Positions 1 through 7,389 of a DNA stretch of 7,389 nt are shown here, piece after piece (the stretch's first letter is position 1; each line of letters starts with the position of its first letter). The position numbers and the translations under genes were made by a program. The stretch is taken from the NCBI GenBank assembly GCA_007121565.1, contig SKKI01000156.1, forward strand, positions 1 through 7,389, in the 5' to 3' direction. Source of the stretch: Phycisphaerae bacterium. Lineage in GTDB: Bacteria > Planctomycetota > Phycisphaerae > Sedimentisphaerales > Anaerohalosphaeraceae. The notes under the pieces are model-generated. The model did not search any database, had not been told where the DNA came from, and saw only the letters and a list, made by a program, of their open reading frames with translations.

Positions 1-12
1 GATCAGGTTAAC

Positions 13-34
13 GGTTAAAGTCAACCCTTTAATC
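13..34 (+). other. Small inverted repeat in upstream region
   Basis: GGTTAAAG at 13-20 can pair with CTTTAATC at 27-34 around a 6-base loop (seven Watson-Crick pairs and one G-T pair). The left arm is also the second copy of a GGTTAA-C-GGTTAA direct repeat at 6-18. No T-run follows, so it does not look like a standard intrinsic terminator. Its role is unknown. It could be the end of an upstream transcript, an operator, or part of a structured leader. The stem is A+T-rich and short, so chance is possible. Confidence 0.3.
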
Positions 35-52
35 GCATAGGAATTTGTATGT

Positions 53-101
53 GTATCACGGCCATCCTGGCCGTGTTCACAAGCTACCCAGCCCGTGATA
101 C
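53..101 (+). promoter_or_regulatory. Competing inverted repeats upstream of glgE, possible structured leader
   Basis: Two perfect inverted repeats share one arm. CACGGCCA at 57-64 pairs with TGGCCGTG at 68-75 (8 bp, 3-base TCC loop). Alternatively GTATCACGG at 53-61 pairs with CCGTGATAC at 93-101 (9 bp, long loop). The two folds are mutually exclusive because both use CACGG at 57-61. Neither stem is followed by a T-run. The arrangement could be a regulatory leader RNA, a DNA operator, or a pause site. I recognise no known riboswitch or tRNA-like structure in it. The repeats are seen directly; any regulatory role is inference. Confidence 0.4.
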
Positions 102-109
102 CTTGAAGC

Positions 110-146
110 GGCAGGGGATACCATGTTCCCTGCCTATCCCATTTTG
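110..146 (+). terminator. G+C-rich hairpin followed by short T-tract, possible weak terminator or attenuator
   Basis: GGCAGGGGA at 110-118 pairs with TTCCCTGCC at 126-134 (eight Watson-Crick pairs plus one G-T, 7-base loop). A short ATTTTG follows at 141-146. An alternative pairing, GGGATA at 115-120 with TATCCC at 135-140, sits directly against that T-tract and excludes the first. Only four Ts are in a row and they lie six bases after the stronger stem, so termination would be weak. It could end an upstream transcript or attenuate glgE, about 100 bases before its start. Confidence 0.3.
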
Positions 147-244
147 TAAGCAGAATTTTCTTGACTAATAAGGCAAATATGAAAGAATCTAAACACAGTG
201 AGCACTATTTGTTTTGGAATACGAATTGAACAGGTTGGTTTCAA

Positions 245-2245
245 ATGCATATACCAATGGCGGGAAGAAAACGGATCATTATCGAGCACGTCAGACCACA
301 GGTCAATGGCGGGCAGTTTCCCATTAAGCGGGTGCCCGGAGAATCTGTTGATGTTCAGGCACATATTTTTTCAGATGGCCACGATCGCGTAGCTGCTGAA
401 ATACTTTATCGTGAAAAAGGGAGCAAAAGATGGAACAGCTCTCATCTTCGGCATACCGGCAATGATGAATGGGGCGGTCGCTTTGTTGTCGAAAAAATGG
501 GGGGCTATGAGTACACCGTCCGCGGCTGGGTGGATCATTTTCTGACCTGGCAGCAGGATTTGAAAAAAAAGGTTGCCGCCGGTCAGGATGTGGCCGTTGA
601 TCTGCAAATCGGCGCCGATTTATTGTCCAGCTCGGCCAGGCGCGCAAAGGGACACGATGCTGACGCTTTGAAAGGGTATTTGTCGCGATTAACGGCTCAT
701 GCCCAAACGCTGGAAGGTCAGCAAGCGGCCGTGCAGGTCGCGATGGATCCGGCGCTGACCGCGCTGGTGGGCCGCTGGCCGGATTCGACCCTTCGCGTCA
801 AATACCCCCAGACCTTTGAGGTACTGGTGGATCGTCCCGAGGCGGTCTTTGGCGCGTGGTATGAGTTTTTTCCGCGATCCTGCGGCCCCAAGGGCAAACA
901 CGGGACATTCAAAGATTGTGAGAAGATGCTCGAGGAGGTGGCCGAGATGGGTTTTGATGTGGTGTATCTGCCGCCGATTCACCCGATCGGCGTGACGCAC
1001 CGCAAGGGCAAAAACAACGCGACGACCTGCACGCCGGGCGATCCGGGCAGTCCGTGGGCCATTGGTGGCAAAGAAGGCGGCCATACATCCATCCATCCGG
1101 AGCTGGGCACGCCGGCGGACTTTCGCCGACTGATTCAGAAAGCTCGGCAGTTGGGGCTGGAAATCGCGATGGATATCGCCTTTCAGTGTTCACCGGATCA
1201 TCCCTATGTTAAGGAGCATCCGGAATGGTTTCGCTGGCGGCCGGACGGCACGGTACAGTATGCCGAGAATCCGCCCAAAAAGTACGAGGATATCCTGCCG
1301 ATCAATTTCGAAACACCGCAGTGGCGGCCCTTATGGGACGAGCTCAAAAACGTGGTGCTGCACTGGGTCCATGAAGGGGTGCGCATCTTTCGCGTGGACA
1401 ACCCGCACACCAAGCCGTTTAATTTCTGGCAATGGCTGATCGGGCAGGTGCGCACCGACTATCCGGACGTGATTTTTCTAGCGGAGGCCTTTACGCGTCC
1501 AAAGGTGATGAAGCGGCTGGCCAAGCTGGGCTTTGACCAGTCCTACACGTATTTTACCTGGCGAAACACCAAGTACGAAGTGCAGCAGTATATCAAGGAG
1601 TTGACCACAACCAATATGGCCGAGTATTTTCGCCCCAACTTCTGGCCCAACACGCCGGACATCCTGCCGGAGTTTCTGCAATACGGCGGGCGGGCGGCAT
1701 TTATCATTCGCCTGGTGATGGCCGCGACGTTGTCGTCGGCCTATGGCATCTACGGCCCGGCCTATGAGCTTTTCGTCGCCGACGCGGTCGAGGGCAAAGA
1801 AGAGTATAAAGACTCAGAAAAATATGAGATTCACCACTGGGATCGCAGCCATCGCGGCAGCCTGAGGCCGTTGATTCAGCGCATCAACACCATCCGCCGG
1901 CAGACTCCGTCGCTGCAGCGTATCCGAAACATCCGCTTTTATGAAACCGACAACGAGATGATCCTGTGTTACGGCAAGATGAACGAGGATAAATCCGATA
2001 TCACCGTGACCGTCGTCAGCCTGGATCCGAATTTCAGGCAGTCCGGTTTTATCACACTGCCGCTGGAAGAGATGGAGATTGATCCGCACCGGCCTTATCT
2101 GATGCACGATTTGATCAGCTCAGACAAATACATCTGGCAGGGCGAGCGCAATTATATCGAGCTGAACCCGGAGACGATGCCGGCCCATATCCTGAAAGTG
2201 CAGAAAAAAATGAGACGCGAAAATGACTTTGATTACTTCATGTAG
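245..2245 (+). CDS. glgE: Alpha-1,4-glucan:maltose-1-phosphate maltosyltransferase GlgE
   Basis: This cytosolic GH13 enzyme (subfamily GH13_3) transfers maltosyl units from maltose-1-phosphate to the non-reducing end of alpha-1,4-glucans and releases phosphate. The protein is 666 aa, normal for the family. An N-terminal beta domain (about 8-110) and a helical region (about 120-180) precede the catalytic barrel (about 195-560) and a C-terminal beta domain. Visible hallmarks are RKGKNN (253-258), FQCSPDHP (313-320), PPKKYEDI from about 343, VDNPHTKP with nucleophile D385, AEAFTRP with acid/base E414, and NTPDIL with D472. The D385-E414 spacing of 29 equals that of the Streptomyces coelicolor enzyme (D394, E423). 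The ATG at 245 is the first after an in-frame TGA at 227-229. AGG at 232-234, ten bases upstream, is a weak ribosome binding site. The ATG at 257 has none. It is first in the operon. GIYGPAYEL replaces the actinobacterial GIYSGYEL, pointing to another lineage. Confidence 0.96.
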   Translation: MHIPMAGRKRIIIEHVRPQVNGGQFPIKRVPGESVDVQAHIFSDGHDRVAAEILYREKGSKRWNSSHLRHTGNDEWGGRFVVEKMGGYEYTVRGWVDHFLTWQQDLKKKVAAGQDVAVDLQIGADLLSSSARRAKGHDADALKGYLSRLTAHAQTLEGQQAAVQVAMDPALTALVGRWPDSTLRVKYPQTFEVLVDRPEAVFGAWYEFFPRSCGPKGKHGTFKDCEKMLEEVAEMGFDVVYLPPIHPIGVTHRKGKNNATTCTPGDPGSPWAIGGKEGGHTSIHPELGTPADFRRLIQKARQLGLEIAMDIAFQCSPDHPYVKEHPEWFRWRPDGTVQYAENPPKKYEDILPINFETPQWRPLWDELKNVVLHWVHEGVRIFRVDNPHTKPFNFWQWLIGQVRTDYPDVIFLAEAFTRPKVMKRLAKLGFDQSYTYFTWRNTKYEVQQYIKELTTTNMAEYFRPNFWPNTPDILPEFLQYGGRAAFIIRLVMAATLSSAYGIYGPAYELFVADAVEGKEEYKDSEKYEIHHWDRSHRGSLRPLIQRINTIRRQTPSLQRIRNIRFYETDNEMILCYGKMNEDKSDITVTVVSLDPNFRQSGFITLPLEEMEIDPHRPYLMHDLISSDKYIWQGERNYIELNPETMPAHILKVQKKMRRENDFDYFM

Positions 2246-2248
2246 CAT

Positions 2249-2254
2249 AAAGGA
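2249..2254 (+). promoter_or_regulatory. Shine-Dalgarno sequence deciding the GTG start of treS-mak
   Basis: AAAGGA lies seven bases upstream of a GTG codon at 2262, ideal spacing for a ribosome binding site. It sits in the 16-base gap after the glgE stop codon (TAG at 2243-2245). The competing in-frame ATG at 2223, inside the end of glgE, has only a weak purine stretch upstream. This supports GTG 2262 as the true start. Confidence 0.7.
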
Positions 2255-2261
2255 CCCGCCC

Positions 2262-5200
2262 GTGACAGCAAGAGCGATTCAATCCACACCGAGTTTGTGG
2301 TACAAGGACGCCGTTATCTACGAGCTGCATGTCAAGACATTCTGTGACAGCAATGAGGACGGCATCGGGGATTTTCAGGGGCTGATTGCAAAGCTGGACT
2401 ACCTCCAGGACCTTGGCGTCACGGCGCTGTGGCTGCTGCCGTTTTACCCGTCGCCGCAGATGGATGACGGCTATGACATCGCGGACTATTTCAAGATCAA
2501 TCCCGATTACGGCACGCTGGGCGATTTCAAGCGGTTTTTGCGAGAGGCTCACAAGCGGGATATTCGGGTCATCACCGAGCTGGTGATCAACCACACCTCC
2601 GATCAGCACAAATGGTTTCAGCGTGCCCGCCGCGCCCGGCCCGGCAGTGTGTGGCGGGATTTTTATGTCTGGAGCGACACCCCGGAGAAGTTCAAAGATG
2701 TGCGGATCATTTTTACCGATACCGAGCAGTCCAACTGGGCCTGGGACCCGGTCGCCCAGGCGTATTACTGGCATCGCTTTTACAGTCATCAGCCGGATTT
2801 GAACTATGACAACCCCCGCGTGCGCAAAGAAATATTTCGCGTGATGGACTATTGGTTTTCGATGGGGGTGGACGGGATGCGGCTGGACGCGATTCCGTAT
2901 CTCTATCAGCGGGAAGGGACCAATTGCGAGAATCTGCCGGAAACGCACGCGTTTCTCAAGGCCCTGCGCGCCCATGTGGACGAGCGTTTCCCCGACCGGC
3001 TGCTGCTGGCCGAGGCCAATCAATGGCCCGACGACGCGGCGCAGTATTTCGGCGACGGCGACGAGTGCCATATGGCGTTTCATTTTCCGGTGATGCCGCG
3101 GCTGTTTATGGCGTTGCGGATGGAGGATCGGTTTCCGATCATCGATATGCTCGAACAGAGTATGGACATCCCCGACCACTGCCAGTGGGCGATGTTTCTG
3201 CGCAATCATGACGAGCTGACGCTGGAGATGGTCACCGACGAAGAACGCGACTATATGTACAAGGCCTATGCCCAGGACCCGCAGGCACGGATCAATGTTG
3301 GGATTCGCCGGCGTCTGGGGCCGCTGATGAACAACAGTCGCCGCCGGATGGAGCTGATGAACAGCCTGCTGTTTTCCCTGCCGGGCACGCCGATTATTTA
3401 CTATGGCGATGAGATCGGTATGGGCGATAATTTTTATCTGGGCGACCGCAACGCGGTGCGCACACCGATGCAGTGGAACGCCGACCGCAACGCCGGCTTT
3501 TCCCGCGCCGATGCGCAGCGTCTGTATCTGCCGGTCATCATCAACTCCGAGTACCATTACACCACCGTCAACGTGGAAAACCAGGAACGCAATTATTCGT
3601 CGCTGCTGTGGTTTATGCGGCGCATTGTCGCCATTCGCAAACACTATCAGGCCTTTGGCCGGGGGACGATGACCTTTGTGCCGTCGGACAACACCAAGAC
3701 ACTGACATTTCTGCGCATTTATGACGATGAGATTATCTTTGTCGCGGCCAATCTATCTCGGTACTGCCAGCCGGTCAGTGTTCGGCTGGAGGACTATGCC
3801 GGTTACGCCGTGGAAGAACTGTTCAGCGGGATCGCGTTTCCGAGCATTACACACGAGCCGTATGCGCTGACTCTCGCGCCGCATACGTTCTTCTGGTTTG
3901 CCCTCAAGCCGCAGCAGGAGACGCTGTTGTATGAAGAACAGAAATATGAGCCGATAGAGGTCAACCGGACATGGGACAAGCTCTTTTTGGCCGAATTGCC
4001 CAAAGCCCTGCACCGGGCACTGATCGACTACATGAAGCACTGCCGCTGGTTTGCGGCCAAGGGCCGTACAATTCGCCGTCTGACAGCTAAACCGCTGTTC
4101 AGGCTCAAAGCCGATGGCAATCCCGCTCAGGTGGTGATGGTCAAGGTCAGGTTCAACACCGGCCCGAGCCAGGTGTATCTGCTGCCACTGGCCTGGGAGA
4201 CCGGCGCCCAGGCGCTCAAGGCCAGTGAGTCCCATAGCCAATCAGTCATCACCTCGCTGACACTGAAAGACGGCCAGGGCCTGTTGTATGAAGCGGTTGC
4301 CGATGAATCGTTTCATCGCGCTGCTCTGAATTTGTTCATCCGCCCGCAAGCCGGTAAACCCAAAGAATTGCAGGTCATACGCGGCCGCGAACTGAAGGCC
4401 ATGCTGGCCGGCAAAGAACTGCCCCCGTCCTCATCGCTGCTTAAGGCCGAGCAAAGCAACAGCTCAATTGTGTATGACCAGCTCTTTATCCTCAAATTGT
4501 ATCGCCGACTGGAGGAAGGTATCAACCCCGATATCGAGCTGTCCCAGCAGTTGACCGAACAGACATCATTTGAGCACACGCCTGCGTTTGCCGGCGCGCT
4601 GGTCTGGCAGCGTCCCAAATCGCCCCCGCTGGCGCTGGGGCTGATGCTGCAATGGGTGGCCAACGAAACCGACGGATGGAGCCATTATCTTGACGCCGCC
4701 GAACATTTCTATGGCCGCGTGCTGATGCAGCCGCCCGAGGACATTGAGGAGATAGACGTCCGGGACTATGCAGACGGGGCGCACGGACTGTCGCTGGAGG
4801 CCGTGCCCACAGCGCTGCTGGATTTGGTCGGCGGCATCTACCTGGAACAGGCCGCGCTGGTCGGCCGGCGGGTCGGACAACTGCACCTGGCGATGGCTTC
4901 GTTGACGCAGCATCAGGATCTGGTTGCCGAGCCGTTCTCGCTGCTGTATCAGAAGTCGCTGTATCAGTCGATGCGCGCCTTGACGCTGAAGGTCTTTGAC
5001 GAACTGGATGAGAATCAACATCGTCTGCAAGACGATGCGCGGCCGGCGGCCGAACGCTTAATAGGACAGAAACGAACAGTACTCCAGCGGCTTCGCAATA
5101 TTGCCCTTGCCAAAATTTCGGCACTGAAGTTTCGCGTTCACGGCGATCTGCATCTGGGTCAGACGCTGTACACCGGCAAAGATTTTATCATTATCGACTT

Positions 5201-5594
5201 TGAGGGCGAACCGGCCCGCAGCATCAGCGAACGCCGCATCAAGCAATCGGCCCTGCGGGACGTGGCGGGCATGATGCGGTCGTTTCATTATGTCGCCTGG
5301 GGCGCAATCCTGCTGCGAATGAGCCGGCAGGGCATCGATCAGGCCGAGCTGGAACCGTGGGCAAACGTATGGTATACGCTCGCCAGCGGGGTCTTTCTGG
5401 ATGCGTATCGCCGAACCGTGGAATCGTCGGACATCCTGCCGGCCGATGAGAAGGATTTTTCCCTTCTGCTGGATGCGTTTCTGCTCGAAAAATCTGTCTA
5501 TGAGTTGGGCTATGAACTGAACAATCGTCCCGAATGGGCAGGCATTCCGTTGCGAGGCCTGCTGGCGCTGCTCGATGAAAAACCGTCGTCGTAA
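2262..5594 (+). CDS. treS: Bifunctional trehalose synthase / maltokinase fusion (TreS-Mak)
   Basis: The N-terminal half isomerises trehalose and maltose. The C-terminal half phosphorylates maltose with ATP to maltose-1-phosphate, the GlgE donor. From GTG 2262 the protein is 1110 aa; an in-frame ATG at 2223 would add 13 residues and overlap glgE by 23 bases. The TreS domain (about 12-547) starts with [15 protein letters not shown] and carries GH13 residues D209 ([10 protein letters not shown]), E251 (LLAEANQWP) and D317 (RNHDELTLE). A short charged linker leads to the kinase, about 575-1105. It has the N-cap motif RWFAAKGR (595-602), EQSNSS (730-735), FILKLYRR with K745, NPDIE with E759, HGDLHLGQ with likely catalytic D962, and IDFEGEP with metal-binding D979. 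The ending [13 protein letters not shown] is typical of the family. TreS-maltokinase fusions of this order and size are known in many bacteria. No frameshift or missing key residue is seen. It follows glgE by 16 bases, so co-expression is expected. Confidence 0.96.
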   Translation: MTARAIQSTPSLWYKDAVIYELHVKTFCDSNEDGIGDFQGLIAKLDYLQDLGVTALWLLPFYPSPQMDDGYDIADYFKINPDYGTLGDFKRFLREAHKRDIRVITELVINHTSDQHKWFQRARRARPGSVWRDFYVWSDTPEKFKDVRIIFTDTEQSNWAWDPVAQAYYWHRFYSHQPDLNYDNPRVRKEIFRVMDYWFSMGVDGMRLDAIPYLYQREGTNCENLPETHAFLKALRAHVDERFPDRLLLAEANQWPDDAAQYFGDGDECHMAFHFPVMPRLFMALRMEDRFPIIDMLEQSMDIPDHCQWAMFLRNHDELTLEMVTDEERDYMYKAYAQDPQARINVGIRRRLGPLMNNSRRRMELMNSLLFSLPGTPIIYYGDEIGMGDNFYLGDRNAVRTPMQWNADRNAGFSRADAQRLYLPVIINSEYHYTTVNVENQERNYSSLLWFMRRIVAIRKHYQAFGRGTMTFVPSDNTKTLTFLRIYDDEIIFVAANLSRYCQPVSVRLEDYAGYAVEELFSGIAFPSITHEPYALTLAPHTFFWFALKPQQETLLYEEQKYEPIEVNRTWDKLFLAELPKALHRALIDYMKHCRWFAAKGRTIRRLTAKPLFRLKADGNPAQVVMVKVRFNTGPSQVYLLPLAWETGAQALKASESHSQSVITSLTLKDGQGLLYEAVADESFHRAALNLFIRPQAGKPKELQVIRGRELKAMLAGKELPPSSSLLKAEQSNSSIVYDQLFILKLYRRLEEGINPDIELSQQLTEQTSFEHTPAFAGALVWQRPKSPPLALGLMLQWVANETDGWSHYLDAAEHFYGRVLMQPPEDIEEIDVRDYADGAHGLSLEAVPTALLDLVGGIYLEQAALVGRRVGQLHLAMASLTQHQDLVAEPFSLLYQKSLYQSMRALTLKVFDELDENQHRLQDDARPAAERLIGQKRTVLQRLRNIALAKISALKFRVHGDLHLGQTLYTGKDFIIIDFEGEPARSISERRIKQSALRDVAGMMRSFHYVAWGAILLRMSRQGIDQAELEPWANVWYTLASGVFLDAYRRTVESSDILPADEKDFSLLLDAFLLEKSVYELGYELNNRPEWAGIPLRGLLALLDEKPSS

Positions 5595-5605
5595 CATTTA
5601 ATTGC

Positions 5606-5610
5606 GAGGT
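5606..5610 (+). promoter_or_regulatory. Shine-Dalgarno sequence of glgB
   Basis: GAGGT ends four bases before the ATG at 5615, in the 20-base gap after the treS-mak stop codon (TAA at 5592-5594). It matches the anti-Shine-Dalgarno well and fixes the glgB start. No terminator fits in the gap, so glgB should be read from the same transcript. Confidence 0.7.
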
Positions 5611-5614
5611 TCTC

Positions 5615-7389
5615 ATGAACGACAACAAACAACCTGTGGTGTTGAATCAAAGTCTTCTGACCGAGCATGATATCTATTTGTTCAAGGAAGGCAGTCATTT
5701 CAATTTGTACGACAAACTCGGATCGCACCTGATCAGCCGCAACGGCACCGCCGGCGTTCAGTTTGCCGTCTGGGCGCCCAACGCCGAGGCGGTCTCGGTG
5801 ATCGGCGACTTTAACGGCTGGGATCGCCACGCTCATCCGCTTTCACTGCGCCAGGACGCGTCGGGCATCTGGGAAGGGTTTATTGCCGACCTGCCCAAAG
5901 GAGCTCGGTACAAATATCATATCCGCTCCCGGTACAACAACTACAGCGTGGACAAAGGCGACCCGTTCGCATTTCACTGGGAGCTGCCCCCGGGCACAGC
6001 GTCGGTGGTCTGGGATCTGGACTACGCATGGCAGGACGCCGACTGGATCGCCCGGCAGGGTCATAAAAACGCCTTTGACAAAGCGCACAGCGTCTATGAG
6101 GTGCATCTGGGCTCCTGGCGGCGCGACCCGTCCAATCCGGAGCGTTTTTTGAGCTATCGCGAACTTGCCCCGCAACTGGCCGAGTATGTGCGCGACATGG
6201 GCTTTACGCATGTGGAATTTCTGCCGGTGATGGAGCATCCCTTCTACGGCTCATGGGGCTATCAGACAGTGGGTTATTTTGCCCCGTCCTGCCGCTACGG
6301 CTCATGTCAGGACTTTATGTTCCTGATTGACACGCTCCACCAGCACGGCATCGGCGTGATTCTGGACTGGGTGCCGTCCCATTTTCCAACCGACGAATAC
6401 GGCCTGGGTTATTTTGACGGGACGCACTTGTTTGAGCACGCCGATACCCGACAGGGATTTCATCCCGACTGGAAGAGCAGCATCTTCAACTACGGCCGCA
6501 ACGAGGTCAGCGCGTTTTTGATCAGCAGCGCCCTGTTCTGGCTCAAAAAATACCACATTGACGCTTTGCGCGTCGATGCGGTCGCCTCGATGCTGTACCT
6601 GGATTATTCCCGCAAGGAAGGCCAGTGGATTGCCAATCCCAAAGGCGGACGGGAGAACCTGGAGGCGATCGCGTTTTTGCGGCGGTTCAATGAAGCGGTC
6701 TTTAAAGACTTTCCCTACTGCCGCACGATTGCCGAAGAGTCCACCGCCTGGCCGATGGTGACGCGCCCGACCGAAACGGGCGGGCTGGGCTTCAGTATGA
6801 AATGGAATCTAGGCTGGATGCATGACACGCTGGATTATTTTTTGCAGGATCCGATTCATCGCAAATACCATCATGACCGACTGACCTTCGCCATCTGGTA
6901 CGCGTTTAAGGAAAATTATGTGCTGCCGTTCTCACACGATGAGGTCGTGCACGGCAAAGGGTCGCTCTATGGCAGAATGCCCGGCGATACCTGGCAAAAA
7001 TGCGCCGGTCTGCGGCTGCTGTACGGCTATCACTTCACCCAGCCGGGCAAAAAGCTGATGTTTATGGGCGGCGAATTCGGCCAGATGCGCGAGTGGAATC
7101 ACGACGCCAGCCTGGACTGGCACCTGCTGGACGACCCGGCGCATCAAAATCTGCATCGCTGGTTTCGAGAGCTGAATCATTTTTACAGCCGGCAGCCGGC
7201 GCTCTACGAGCAGGATTTTGACGCCGACGGTTTTGAATGGATTGACTTTCATGATGCCGACAACAGTGTCATCAGTTATCTGCGCAAAGGACGCGACCGG
7301 AATGAGCAGTTGGTCGTGGTACTTAATTTCACGCCGATGCCCCGCACCAATTATAAGGTCGGCGTCCCTGAAGGCGGCCTGTGGCAGGA
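5615..7389 (+). CDS. glgB: 1,4-alpha-glucan branching enzyme GlgB (3' end beyond window)
   Basis: GlgB cuts alpha-1,4 chains and rejoins them through alpha-1,6 links, branching the glucan that GlgE extends. The frame stays open for 591 codons and runs off the window edge inside the C-terminal beta domain, after VLNFTP. About 40-50 residues are probably missing. The protein begins with a short segment ([19 protein letters not shown]) followed at once by a CBM48 domain (about 48-125: [15 protein letters not shown]). It therefore lacks the extra N1 domain of the 728-aa Escherichia coli enzyme. The GH13 barrel shows [20 protein letters not shown] with D251 and H256, [15 protein letters not shown] with nucleophile D321, AEEST with acid/base E374, and [11 protein letters not shown] with D442. 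Spacings between D251, D321, E374 and D442 (70, 53, 68) equal those of E. coli GlgB (D335, D405, E458, D526). The start ATG has a good Shine-Dalgarno sequence. It is third in the operon, 20 bases after treS-mak. Confidence 0.96.
   Translation, partial: MNDNKQPVVLNQSLLTEHDIYLFKEGSHFNLYDKLGSHLISRNGTAGVQFAVWAPNAEAVSVIGDFNGWDRHAHPLSLRQDASGIWEGFIADLPKGARYKYHIRSRYNNYSVDKGDPFAFHWELPPGTASVVWDLDYAWQDADWIARQGHKNAFDKAHSVYEVHLGSWRRDPSNPERFLSYRELAPQLAEYVRDMGFTHVEFLPVMEHPFYGSWGYQTVGYFAPSCRYGSCQDFMFLIDTLHQHGIGVILDWVPSHFPTDEYGLGYFDGTHLFEHADTRQGFHPDWKSSIFNYGRNEVSAFLISSALFWLKKYHIDALRVDAVASMLYLDYSRKEGQWIANPKGGRENLEAIAFLRRFNEAVFKDFPYCRTIAEESTAWPMVTRPTETGGLGFSMKWNLGWMHDTLDYFLQDPIHRKYHHDRLTFAIWYAFKENYVLPFSHDEVVHGKGSLYGRMPGDTWQKCAGLRLLYGYHFTQPGKKLMFMGGEFGQMREWNHDASLDWHLLDDPAHQNLHRWFRELNHFYSRQPALYEQDFDADGFEWIDFHDADNSVISYLRKGRDRNEQLVVVLNFTPMPRTNYKVGVPEGGLWQ

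Noticed and set aside
53..75. The 57-75 hairpin as a rho-independent terminator
   Set aside because: Neither side has a T-run after the stem, so it does not qualify on either strand.
67..84. CTGGCCGTGTTCACAAGC as a sigma-54 promoter
   Set aside because: It has a GG, but the GC falls at the wrong distance and the TTGC element is absent. The bases are better explained by the inverted repeat.
161..190. TTGACT at 161-166 as a sigma-70 -35 box for glgE
   Set aside because: The -35 match is good, but no acceptable -10 box lies 16-18 bases downstream (the sequence there reads AAGAATCT). The promoter may be here or upstream of the window, and I cannot support it.
1..244. A tRNA, 5S rRNA or other known structured RNA in the upstream region
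   Set aside because: No T-loop motif, cloverleaf or other recognisable signature was found. The stems do not match any class I know.
134..364. A 76-codon - strand frame spanning the leader and the start of glgE
   Set aside because: It shows no recognisable protein features and overlaps the sense glgE start. It looks like a chance frame.
2238..3644. A 468-codon open frame on the - strand opposite the treS half of the fusion
   Set aside because: It lies wholly antisense to a certain TreS domain. Its product is a His/Arg/Gln/Val-rich sequence with no recognisable motif. Long antisense frames are expected opposite G+C-biased coding sequence.

Overview
The window is an ordinary-looking bacterial operon fragment on the + strand. 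It encodes almost the whole GlgE pathway, which turns trehalose into branched alpha-glucan. There are three closely packed genes: glgE (245-2245), a treS-maltokinase fusion (2262-5594) and glgB (5615 to the window edge, 3' end missing). The gaps between them are only 16 and 20 bases, each holding a Shine-Dalgarno sequence and no terminator, so they are almost certainly co-transcribed.

How the genes work together, from established family knowledge: the TreS half of the fusion isomerises trehalose to maltose. The maltokinase (Mak/Pep2) half phosphorylates maltose to maltose-1-phosphate. GlgE transfers the maltosyl unit onto the non-reducing end of a growing alpha-1,4-glucan, releasing phosphate. 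GlgB adds the alpha-1,6 branches. All catalytic residues of the three GH13 enzymes and the key kinase motifs can be read in the translations, so every step looks active. No trehalose-making genes (otsAB, treYZ) and no ADP-glucose route genes (glgA, glgC) lie in the window.

Layout: 1-244 is a non-coding, visibly more A+T-rich leader with several inverted repeats, some mutually exclusive. It may be a structured 5' leader of glgE and/or the end of an upstream transcript. The remaining 97% is coding. The coding strand is moderately G+C-rich, with Shine-Dalgarno sequences and one probable GTG start. The organism is a bacterium. The GlgE lacks some actinobacterial hallmarks (for example GIYGPAYEL where actinobacteria have GIYSGYEL), which suggests a non-actinobacterial, perhaps Gram-negative, lineage. 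I cannot name it from sequence alone.

I found no mobile element, CRISPR array, tRNA or rRNA, and no evidence for a previously undescribed system. The points worth a second look are the structured leader, the start-codon choice of the fusion, and the compact gene organisation.
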